A DNA stretch of 64,000 nucleotides from Clostridium sp. LS. Its GTDB lineage: Bacteria > Bacillota > Clostridia > Clostridiales > Clostridiaceae. How positions within the stretch are numbered: the stretch's first letter is position 1; each line of letters starts with the position of its first letter. The notes below the pieces were generated by a model, which saw only the letters and a program-made list of their open reading frames with translations, was not told the DNA's origin and searched no databases. Of this stretch, positions 45,601-52,401 are shown piece after piece. A program made the translations under genes and the position numbers. The DNA lies in contig NZ_AUUU01000009.1 of assembly GCF_002760435.1 (NCBI RefSeq), forward strand, positions 1-64,000, written 5' to 3'.

Positions 45601-45817
45601 CACTAACGTTACTGTTCACATTGTAGATGCTTCATTTTATCCATTGACAGCAGAACAAAGTATTAAAGAAGATATAACAAAAATAATAGATGATAAAAAC
45701 ACTTCACTATTCATAGCATGGCAAGAAATGCTTAATAGAGGTGATGAATTAGCAAATCATTTGTATAATGATTTGAAGGATGGGTTTAATAACTACGAGT
45801 TAATATTGCATAGATAG
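42686..45817 (+). CDS. DinG-like Fe-S helicase of the pPIWI-RE module
   Basis: 1043 aa; the ATG overlaps the previous stop. Walker A LHIAGKTGDGKSVLF (about 245-259). An Fe-S cysteine cluster C-x9-C-x2-C-x5-C type (YTC ... LECKSCEKKEQCGFY, about 335-355) lies between Walker A and the DEAD box VILFDEADKLQ (about 407). The C-terminal lobe has TSATSAG and a motif VI-like QLSGRGQRGG. This is the XPD/DinG layout of 5'-3' helicases, known to unwind R-loops and D-loops. The protein is longer than DinG, with a 230-aa N-terminal extension. In the module it is proposed to open the target for the Piwi/REase pair. Confidence 0.8.
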   Translation: MLRMNFTRLCSKKYEDEYENAFGDIVKHPMKLSGKNRQQDTKIKLFLYSELLMFTAYKVYERPFTIDEMLVLFSGVHCNFIDIDIKKDRFIIQAHTFLASHEDEWNKRALLTHFYFIQKDHNTKIIQMFKADQDLLKNKEAKIYFNDSFSGFKDRLEKYNAVLTDPQYIRLIPMEGDNEEHILTEYLECRIKEKKSYDVYEKVKQSLKSINNDFVNSMGKHYPDNYKLIGLKEVNKPLPHLLHIAGKTGDGKSVLFDIYIKKLVSQGLKVLYVTDTHAPNSINTKLKLDDLGLDTTIIMGKERSKHINKFISTQEGKSIPELIMKYPDLFSNIDYTCYNIEYLECKSCEKKEQCGFYNMYKRLPKTQVVITTPFNLIDSIAAAKVDKYRRSMYEILSIWADVILFDEADKLQTIGDDRLISSTEVYSLDTIERSNKQHLEGFLKILYNAITRKNIVTDDYVRRFKTIVNNYDREIDLLHMLFLADEGSGLVRKEYGGKNFTIRQLIDDWSEEYISSIVADNGSKELDISQYNNRFYALLTYRIDNIRSKYINYLLTIYEDSDIEIDSTFNEIFDRYRKEVSNLELSEEELNNLIDGNDIDTGKIKVNFKKKRKVGTAKRNEMLTFILLLSSIDNYLNRIYDLIKPVLDSLANDHNYISISTNAQNHLLAPKALIRDADGFRINIDKNGTKLIKNSYSGIGREILFENPRAVARIYNFQQPFTILTSATSAGTESSKYNLKYPVTHLLKREGSDYRKVNVKCHIFYKGDTPISVSGVEIDNQINALKNLTQEINKNLIAKRSKDIDTGILISTSSYANAKAIGEELIKVGHNAKILYHELMGDYDPNIHITKLDIEKRACEADIFIAVNIIIERGFNVVNDKGESYFRDIIIMNRALPSPNDILESTSYFHKELNKSSIGSSYREIKRNMYKLHKELRHFKGFRRAPQYIKDSIAGNTLVQLKQLSGRGQRGGTNVTVHIVDASFYPLTAEQSIKEDITKIIDDKNTSLFIAWQEMLNRGDELANHLYNDLKDGFNNYELILHR

Positions 45818-46068
45818 AAATGAGAAATTGAAATAAGGTGAATATATAAGAAGATTATTATGTTATACTCTTATGTATAAGCGTCTATAATACTTAAATG
45901 AAAACCCAAGCTTTGAGATAAATGAAGCTCTATAACCTTTTAAATTTATAAAAGAAGCTGGGCGTTTTATTATGATAATGAACATGTTATTCTTGATCAA
46001 ACCATAAAATCCTTACTTTATTGAGCTAGCGCTTTAACTAATATATGAGAATAGTAATAGGTAAGGGG

Positions 46069-46084
46069 GTGTCAAATTTGACAC
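46069..46084. repeat. Island palindrome, copy 5 (GTGTCAAATTTGACAC)
   Basis: Perfect 16-bp palindrome with the same flanks as copy 2 at 21249 (AAGGG before; CAGGG and ATAGC after). Confidence 0.65.
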
Positions 46085-46366
46085 AGGGTATAGCAATATG
46101 TAGAAAATAGCTATGAGGCTATAATTTTCAAAAGGATCTTGCAGGTTAAGGAAGAACTAAACAGAAGAAATACAGCTCATAATAGAAGGAAAAAAGAAAC
46201 TTTAGATGTAGAAATCCATTCTCACTGATTGATTTTTTGATGGGAGTGTGGAGATATATATTGTAGAGTTCATTGGAACAACCGTGGTAAGAAATCTATT
46301 ATTTTGTGATGTATTATCAAAAGGGTAGAGATTTAGGTGAAGCTGTAAAGAATAAAGAATTATTAT

Positions 46367-46416
46367 AAGTACCAACTTTGGAGAAAGTATCCTCTGGTTG
46401 GTGCTTTTTTTATATT
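46367..46416 (+). terminator. Terminator upstream of the XRE gene
   Basis: AAGTACCAAC pairs with GTTGGTGCTT, followed by a run of T residues. Confidence 0.75.
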
Positions 46417-46517
46417 TTAAGTCATTATTTTCAACATTTCGTCTGCAGTAATAGTAAAATGTAAAATTTTGTGATACATTTAAATGGTAGAGTTTCCATA
46501 AAAGAGGTGACGTTATT

Positions 46518-46805
46518 TTGGAAAACAATAATACAGAGTTAGTGAGAGAAAAAGTTAAAACAAATATGGCAGATAATTTAGCAATGCTTCGGACAAAGTT
46601 AGAATTAACACAAGTACAATTAGCCAATTTAATTGGTGTTTCAAGACATACTATAATGCAAGTGGAAAATAAGAAAGCTAAGTTATCTTGGAATACTTTT
46701 TTAAGCTTGCTATTGATCTTTATTAAAAATCCTGATACGGACAAACTTCTTAATATATTAGAGATATATACTGATGAATTAAATTGTGAATTGAAATTAA
46801 AATAA
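46518..46805 (+). CDS. Small XRE-family regulator
   Basis: 95 aa from TTG 46518 with AAAGAGGTGA 7 bp upstream. A single helix-turn-helix (about 18-72: NLAMLRTKLELTQVQLANLIGVS, then RHTIMQVENKK) with a short helical tail. It sits alone in front of the WYL cassette, 74 bp before its regulator, and could control it or the upstream region. No effector domain is visible. Confidence 0.82.
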   Translation: MENNNTELVREKVKTNMADNLAMLRTKLELTQVQLANLIGVSRHTIMQVENKKAKLSWNTFLSLLLIFIKNPDTDKLLNILEIYTDELNCELKLK

Positions 46806-46878
46806 GAATTTTTTAAAACCCCATTATGTGTCCATCTTCATATATATAATCATATTAAGATGCCTAGGAGGTGACAGA

Positions 46879-47829
46879 TTGAATTTAGGTATAGATTATA
46901 ATGGAAATAAGGGTTTTAGATTGCTGAGTATATATGAACGTCTTAACAAAGGGGAAATTATAGAAAAGGCACAACTGGCTGAATATTTTGGAGTTACTCC
47001 AAAAACTATTCAAAGAGATATTGACGATCTTCGTGCATATATTGCTGAAGTTCACTTTGCAGAGAGTGAGGTTGCAATAAAATATGATAAAGTAAAAAAG
47101 GGCTACTATCTTGTTCGTTTTGAACGGGAGTGGTTGACTAATGATGAAGTAATAGCTTTATGTAAGATTCTTTTGGAGAGTCGAGCTTTCTGTAAAGAAG
47201 AATTAAATAGTCTTATCAGTAAGTTATTAACTCAAGTAGTACCTAATGACCGTAAAAAAATTGAAGATATGATAAGAAATGAGCAACATCATTATGTGCC
47301 GTTGCAACATGGGAAGCATTTGTTTTCTATACTATGGGAACTGTCACAGCTTATAACAAATAGTGAGTTAACAAGGTTTACATATACAAGACAAGATGGT
47401 GGTGTGAATGAGCGTTTAGTTAAACCGGTAGCAATAATGTTTTCTGAATATTATTTTTATCTTATAGCTTACATGGCAGATGGAAGTAAGGACTTTCCTA
47501 CAGTATTCCGAATTGACAGAATAACAGATTTAAATGGTACAAAGCAGTATTTTAATATTCCATATAAAGATAAGTTTAATGATGGTGGATTTAGGAAAAG
47601 GGTTCAATTTATGTATTCGGGTGAACTACGGAGAGTGACTTTTGAGTACAGTGGTCTATCTGTTGAATCCGTGTTAGACAAGTTTCCTACAGCAGAGGTG
47701 TTATCTGAGAGGCATGGGAAATACACTATAAAGGTTGAGGTATACGGCGATGGCATCGATATGTGGCTCAGAAGCCAAGGTGACAAAGTAAAAATATTAA
47801 CTAATGATTTTGAAGCAAAGGAGTATTAA
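46879..47829 (+). CDS. HTH-WYL domain regulator of the HNH/membrane cassette
   Basis: About 316 aa from TTG 46879, which has TAGGAGGTGA 7 bp upstream; the ATG at 46828 has none. An N-terminal winged helix (EKAQLAEYFGVTPKTIQRDIDDLRAY), a WYL domain (about 135-215; FTYTRQDGGVNERLVKPVAIMF, EYYFYLIAYMADG) and a C-terminal WCX extension (about 235-316). WYL regulators (BrxR/CapW type) often repress defence operons and sense nucleic acid or nucleotides. It ends 2 bp before the next gene, so it is part of the operon it probably controls. Confidence 0.88.
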   Translation: MNLGIDYNGNKGFRLLSIYERLNKGEIIEKAQLAEYFGVTPKTIQRDIDDLRAYIAEVHFAESEVAIKYDKVKKGYYLVRFEREWLTNDEVIALCKILLESRAFCKEELNSLISKLLTQVVPNDRKKIEDMIRNEQHHYVPLQHGKHLFSILWELSQLITNSELTRFTYTRQDGGVNERLVKPVAIMFSEYYFYLIAYMADGSKDFPTVFRIDRITDLNGTKQYFNIPYKDKFNDGGFRKRVQFMYSGELRRVTFEYSGLSVESVLDKFPTAEVLSERHGKYTIKVEVYGDGIDMWLRSQGDKVKILTNDFEAKEY

Positions 47830-47830
47830 A

Positions 47831-49420
47831 ATGAATAACTGTTACGTTCTTGCTACTGGTTCGGATTTTTATCCGGAACCAGATGATAATATTATGACTA
47901 GTATTTTTAAGCAGTATGAAAGCGTTATTATTGAAAGTATAATAACTTCTTTCGGACTAGATTTTCTCGTGAAAGATCGCCATGGTGGAGATGTGGACAC
48001 TATACACAATGTCCGTCAAATTGGCAAAGACGAGCAAATGACTTACAAGAATCAAGTGAATCAAAAAGCTTATGAAAGCAGGGGGGAGTATAATAGCGCT
48101 GACTATCATAAAGGCACTAATTATCAAACAATAAAAAAAGAAGCGAGGGATAACTACCACAAATTTAATAAGCGTGTTGAGGATGCTTATACTGGTGAAG
48201 ACTTGCATTTTTTAGGGAAAAGTAAAGGCGCTAATCCAAAGATAAATGCAGAATTAGATCATGTCATATCCGCAAAGAGTGTTCATGAAGATAGAGGACG
48301 TGTACTTTCAGGACTTGATGGTAAGGATTTAGCTAACTCACGTGAAAATTTACAATTTACAAATAAAAGTTTAAATGCTTCAATGCAAGACATGGAAATT
48401 CCGGATTACATTGAAAAGCATCCAGAACTTTCCCCAGAAGTTAAAGCAAAGATGATGAAACATTATAATAAATCAAAGTCGATGTATGAAGCTAAATTGG
48501 CAAAAGCATATTACACAAGTCCAAAGTTTGCCAAAGATGTAGCATTTGCAGCGGGTAATGTAAGTGTAAAGATGGGTCTTCGGCAGGCACTTGGCTTTGT
48601 ATTCATGGAAGTGTGGTTTGCTGTTAAAGATGAGTTTATGAATGTAAAAGACCAATTTGATTTTGGAGAGTTGCTTTCTGCAATCGGTAATGGCATTAAA
48701 CGAGGTTTTGCAAACGCTAAAGAAAAATATAAAGAAGTGCTCGCTAGGTTTCAAGAAGGTGCAGTTGCAGGAGCACTTTCAAGTCTTACAACAACGCTTT
48801 GTAATATCTTTTTCACAACATCAAAAAATGCTATAAAGATAATACGACAAACTTATGCTTCTATTGTTCAGGCAGCAAAGATACTGTTTATTAACCCAGA
48901 TAATCTACCTTTTGGTGAAAGAATGCGTGCTGTAGTAAAAATTCTTGCTACAGGTGCAAGTGTTGTTGTTGGTAGTATTGTCAGTGAAGCTGTTGGAAAG
49001 ACTGCTATCGGAGTAATTCCTGTTATAGGAGATATAGTTCAGACATTTTGTGGAACTCTTGTCACTGGTATTATGAGTTGCACAATGCTTTACTTCTTTG
49101 ATAGGAGTGAGGTTATGAATAAATTAGTTCGTGTACTCAATAATCTACACACTGTAAGTACAGAAGTGAATTATTTTTATCAGCAAGCTGCCTATTTTGA
49201 AAAATATGCAGCAGAGCTTATGAAAATTGATATTAAAAAATTTAGTGAAGAAACGGCAATGTACTACTCTCTTGCTCTCAAAATTGAAAATGCGAAAAGT
49301 GAAACAGAACTTAATATAATGCTTAAAAGTGCACTAGATGCAATTGGTGTTAAAATTCCGTGGGAAGGTGATTTTGACAGCTTTATGAGCAACAAAAATG
49401 CTGTATTGGTATTTGAATAA
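47831..49420 (+). CDS. HNH-like nuclease domain fused to a membrane-active region
   Basis: 529 aa from ATG 47831 (AAAGGAG upstream). Residues about 95-190 include an HNH-type pattern: AELDHVISAKSVHEDRG ... DLANSRENLQFTNKSLNASM, with the His and Asn spaced as in McrA-like HNH nucleases. Residues about 225-440 are Ala/Gly/Val rich with two or three hydrophobic segments (TGASVVVGSIVSEAVG; AIGVIPVIGDIVQ; CGTLVTGIMSCTMLYFF), so the protein is probably membrane-associated. A C-terminal helical region follows. I do not know a named system with this protein; a nuclease plus membrane effector under WYL control suggests abortive-type immunity. Confidence 0.65.
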   Translation: MNNCYVLATGSDFYPEPDDNIMTSIFKQYESVIIESIITSFGLDFLVKDRHGGDVDTIHNVRQIGKDEQMTYKNQVNQKAYESRGEYNSADYHKGTNYQTIKKEARDNYHKFNKRVEDAYTGEDLHFLGKSKGANPKINAELDHVISAKSVHEDRGRVLSGLDGKDLANSRENLQFTNKSLNASMQDMEIPDYIEKHPELSPEVKAKMMKHYNKSKSMYEAKLAKAYYTSPKFAKDVAFAAGNVSVKMGLRQALGFVFMEVWFAVKDEFMNVKDQFDFGELLSAIGNGIKRGFANAKEKYKEVLARFQEGAVAGALSSLTTTLCNIFFTTSKNAIKIIRQTYASIVQAAKILFINPDNLPFGERMRAVVKILATGASVVVGSIVSEAVGKTAIGVIPVIGDIVQTFCGTLVTGIMSCTMLYFFDRSEVMNKLVRVLNNLHTVSTEVNYFYQQAAYFEKYAAELMKIDIKKFSEETAMYYSLALKIENAKSETELNIMLKSALDAIGVKIPWEGDFDSFMSNKNAVLVFE

Positions 49421-49662
49421 TGTTTATGTGTGATAAATGTGGAGAATGTTGCAGAAATTTGGATAAGTCACCCATTTATGCAGAACTTCACAGTGGAAAC
49501 GGTGTTTGTAAGCATTTAGATGGGAATCTGTGTAGCATTTATGAAAATCGGCCACTTTTGTGCCGGGTAGATGAGAGTTACGATGCTTTTTTTAAAAATA
49601 CTATGACTCTTGAAAAGTACTATAAACTTAATTATGAATTTTGTATCAAATTAAAAAATTAA
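49420..49662 (+). CDS. YkgJ-like cysteine-cluster protein
   Basis: 80 aa; its ATG overlaps the stop of the HNH gene. Cysteines: CDKCGECC near the start, then VCKHLDGNLCSIYENRPLLCR, the CxxCxxCC ... CxxL...C...RP..CR pattern of the YkgJ (UPF0153) family thought to bind zinc or an Fe-S cluster. The short form is complete. Translational coupling to the HNH gene suggests a role as partner or maturation factor. Confidence 0.8.
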   Translation: MFMCDKCGECCRNLDKSPIYAELHSGNGVCKHLDGNLCSIYENRPLLCRVDESYDAFFKNTMTLEKYYKLNYEFCIKLKN

Positions 49663-49680
49663 CTATAGGGAGATGATATT

Positions 49681-50721
49681 ATGCCATTACCATTAATTTT
49701 GGGAATAGGTGCTGCAATTGCGGGTGTTGCAGGTGTTGCAAGCGGTGTCCAAGGTGCTGCAAAGATGAAAGAAGCAAATGATACCATGAAATCTGCAGAT
49801 TCTCGACACAAAAAAAACATAGCTCATTTTGAACAACAAAGTAAAATCACAAGTACTGATATGGATAATTTAGGTAAGAAGGAACTTGAGATACTTAATA
49901 GTTTTGAAAAATTTGCTAAGGTTTTTGAGAAAATTCAAGGTAAACCACAGTTTAAAACATACAATAAAGACGGGGTGAATATTCCTGAATACAATGCAGA
50001 AGAACTTAAAAAAGTTTCGGTTGGTGCAGGGATACTGCTCGGAGGTATTGGAGGAGCAGCAGTTGGTACAGCGGGAGGTTTTGCAGCAGCAGGAGCAACA
50101 ACAGCTGCAGTTATGGCTCTTGGTACAGCTTCAACAGGTACAGCAATTGCATCTCTTAGTGGTGCAGCAGCAACGAATGCAGCTCTAGCAGCAATAGGTG
50201 GAGGTGCAATTGCTGCAGGCGGTGGAGGAATAGCACTTGGAACAACAATACTTGGTGCCGCTACATTAGGAGTTGGTCTTCTGGTTGGAGGAGTTATTTT
50301 TAACATAACCGGATCTTCACTTTCTGATAAAGCAGATGAAGCATGGTCACAAATGAAAAAAGCAGAAAGAGAAATAGATAAAATATGCTCATACATGAAA
50401 GAGTTGAGCAGTACAGCAATAAAATTCGACAAGGCAATTTCAACAGTTAACAGAGTTTATATAAGTCATCTGAATAAACTTACCTATATTGTTGAGGTAA
50501 AGAGAAAAACAGATTGGAATACTTTCTCAGATGAAGAAAGGCTTATTACGGAAAACACTGCTTTGCTTGTAAATTTGCTTTTCAATATGGGTAAAGTTCA
50601 GCTTGTTTTAGTATCTGGAAATGAAACTGAGCCAAATAGAGTAAATACTGAGGTAGTTAATAAATCAATATCAGATTCAGAAATATTTCTTAGCAAAAGA
50701 GGGTTGGCAGGAGAGTTCTAA
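49681..50721 (+). CDS. Glycine-zipper membrane protein
   Basis: 346 aa; GGGAGATG before the ATG. An N-terminal hydrophobic segment (LILGIGAAIAGVAGVASG) is followed by a charged helical stretch. Then comes a long Gly/Ala-rich block (about 115-215) with GxxxG repeats that could form two or three packed membrane helices. The C-terminal half is a soluble helical domain (about 220-346). GC is locally raised by the Ala/Gly codons. Glycine-zipper proteins can form pores; as the last gene of the WYL operon it might be the membrane effector. This is inference from composition. Confidence 0.7.
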   Translation: MPLPLILGIGAAIAGVAGVASGVQGAAKMKEANDTMKSADSRHKKNIAHFEQQSKITSTDMDNLGKKELEILNSFEKFAKVFEKIQGKPQFKTYNKDGVNIPEYNAEELKKVSVGAGILLGGIGGAAVGTAGGFAAAGATTAAVMALGTASTGTAIASLSGAAATNAALAAIGGGAIAAGGGGIALGTTILGAATLGVGLLVGGVIFNITGSSLSDKADEAWSQMKKAEREIDKICSYMKELSSTAIKFDKAISTVNRVYISHLNKLTYIVEVKRKTDWNTFSDEERLITENTALLVNLLFNMGKVQLVLVSGNETEPNRVNTEVVNKSISDSEIFLSKRGLAGEF

Positions 50722-50863
50722 AAACTTTCTTAAAACTAATATTATATAACTCGTAACTAACGATAACTTGGTTAGCAAGCTCATATTTTATCAAACGGTG
50801 TTCAGATAAAAATAAGCAATATAACATAGATATAATAAATTACTTTTACGAGGGGGATTGTGT

Positions 50864-52399
50864 ATGGCAATTGTAACTAAAACAATCGGGGAGCTTAAAG
50901 ATCATCGTTTTTTCGTCCCATCATATCAGCGTGGATACCGCTGGACAGAACATGAGGTAACTGCACTGCTTGATGACATCAATGAATTTTCTACTGAAGG
51001 AGGAAAATGTTACTGTATTCAGCCACTGATTGTTAAGTGTCGTGATGATGGTGCATTTGAAGTAGTTGATGGGCAACAACGCCTTACGACTATGTATATA
51101 TTTATGAAAATTGCTTCTCAGGAAATTCGTTCAGCAGTTCCCCCATTTGAGTTGGAATACGCTACAAGGAGCGATAGTGCAAATTTCTTAAAATCTTTAT
51201 CTGATGATAGTCATTTGGACAAAGATGGAAATATTGATTTTTATCATATAGCATCTGCTTATGAAAAAATAGATAATTGGTTTGATAATCAGCCAGACAA
51301 GTCTGTTGCTATTCAAGAGTTAAATACAAAAATAAGAAAGAATGTATTTTTTATTTGGTATGAGATACCTTCTGAAAGCGATCCTATAACTTTGTTTACA
51401 AAGGTAAACTTAGGGAAAATACCGCTTACGAATGCGGAACTAATAAAAGCTTTGTTACTGAATAAGGACAACTTTAGCATGGATATAAACAAGAGACAAA
51501 CCGAAATTTCAGTTGCATGGGATAGAATAGAGCAGGGATTGCGAGACGATTCGTTCTGGTATTTCCTTAATGAAAAAGAACAAAGTGGTACAAGAATTGA
51601 TATGTTATTTGAGTTATTGGCAAAGGAAAAAAATGCTAAGTTATCTAAACCTATATCTACTGATCAAAATTACTTTTCTTTTTTAGTTTTTTTGGAAATG
51701 TTAAATTCTGATTCTAACAAAGAGGAATTTGTGAAGGTGTTATGGGGAGAAGTAGAAAAGTTGTACTCTGAATTTCGTGATTGGTATTCTGATTTGAATA
51801 AGTACCATATAATAGGCTACCTTATATCATCAGGTGTAAAAATTTCTGAGATATTTGAACTTACACGGGGGAAGCGCAAAAGTGCTGTTATGAAAGGTCT
51901 TCTTGAAAAGACGAAAGAGGTAACGGGCAAGTATAATCTGACTGATATTTCTTATGATAACTCAAATGACCGTCGGAAAATTCGCAAGCTACTTCTTCTA
52001 TTCAACATTGCAACATTGGTTTGTAAAAGCGAAAAGCAGTACCGCTTTCCTTTTGACATATATAAAGGGGAAACAGCTGACAAAATAAAGTGGGACATTG
52101 AGCATATTCATGCTACAGCAGATGAAACAGCTGAAGCAGATGACAATATAGGAAACTTAACATTACTTGATGCACAAACAAATCGTAGTTATCAAAATGC
52201 ACCTTTCATAGAAAAACGAAAAGTTATAATCGAGCGTGAGTCAAAAGGACTTTTTGTGCCTTTATGTACAAAAAACATTTTTCTAAAGGTGTATTCAAAA
52301 AATCTAAGTAATATGGATATTTGGGAGACTGAAGACAAGAAGGACTATATTGATGCAATGAATGATACACTTGAATCCTTTTTTAAGGGGAGGTTTTGA
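50864..52399 (+). CDS. DUF262-DUF1524 (GmrSD-type) protein
   Basis: 511 aa from ATG 50864, with AGGGGG 7 bp upstream. The N-terminal DUF262 domain has PSYQRGYRWTEHEV and the DGQQRLTT motif (ParB/Srx-like nucleotide-hydrolysing fold). The C-terminal DUF1524 has an HNH-type WDIEHIHA and later QTNRSYQNAPF. Together these match GmrS plus GmrD, a type IV restriction enzyme acting on modified phage DNA. A second DUF262 protein follows, overlapping by codons at the stop, so the pair acts together. The target modification cannot be predicted. Confidence 0.87.
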   Translation: MAIVTKTIGELKDHRFFVPSYQRGYRWTEHEVTALLDDINEFSTEGGKCYCIQPLIVKCRDDGAFEVVDGQQRLTTMYIFMKIASQEIRSAVPPFELEYATRSDSANFLKSLSDDSHLDKDGNIDFYHIASAYEKIDNWFDNQPDKSVAIQELNTKIRKNVFFIWYEIPSESDPITLFTKVNLGKIPLTNAELIKALLLNKDNFSMDINKRQTEISVAWDRIEQGLRDDSFWYFLNEKEQSGTRIDMLFELLAKEKNAKLSKPISTDQNYFSFLVFLEMLNSDSNKEEFVKVLWGEVEKLYSEFRDWYSDLNKYHIIGYLISSGVKISEIFELTRGKRKSAVMKGLLEKTKEVTGKYNLTDISYDNSNDRRKIRKLLLLFNIATLVCKSEKQYRFPFDIYKGETADKIKWDIEHIHATADETAEADDNIGNLTLLDAQTNRSYQNAPFIEKRKVIIERESKGLFVPLCTKNIFLKVYSKNLSNMDIWETEDKKDYIDAMNDTLESFFKGRF

Positions 52400-52401
52400 A
52401 A

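Larger units (their letters stand above)
45818..46517. other. 700-bp intergenic region with palindrome copy 5 and a terminator
   Basis: No supported gene. It holds a hairpin CCCAAGCTTT ... AAAGAAGCTGGG with T-rich follow-up at about 45904-45970 (probable terminator of the helicase operon), the palindrome GTGTCAAATTTGACAC (46069-46084), and a second terminator at 46367-46416. The stretch between the last two could specify an untranslated RNA, but I see no clear promoter. Confidence 0.45.

Noticed and set aside
46202-46744. 180-codon minus-strand frame overlapping the XRE gene
   Set aside because: Opposite to a clear helix-turn-helix gene and a terminator; low-complexity protein with no start signal.
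49935-50432. 165-codon minus-strand frame over the glycine-zipper gene
   Set aside because: Composition (Ala/Pro rich) is the complement of the Gly/Ala codons; no start signal.
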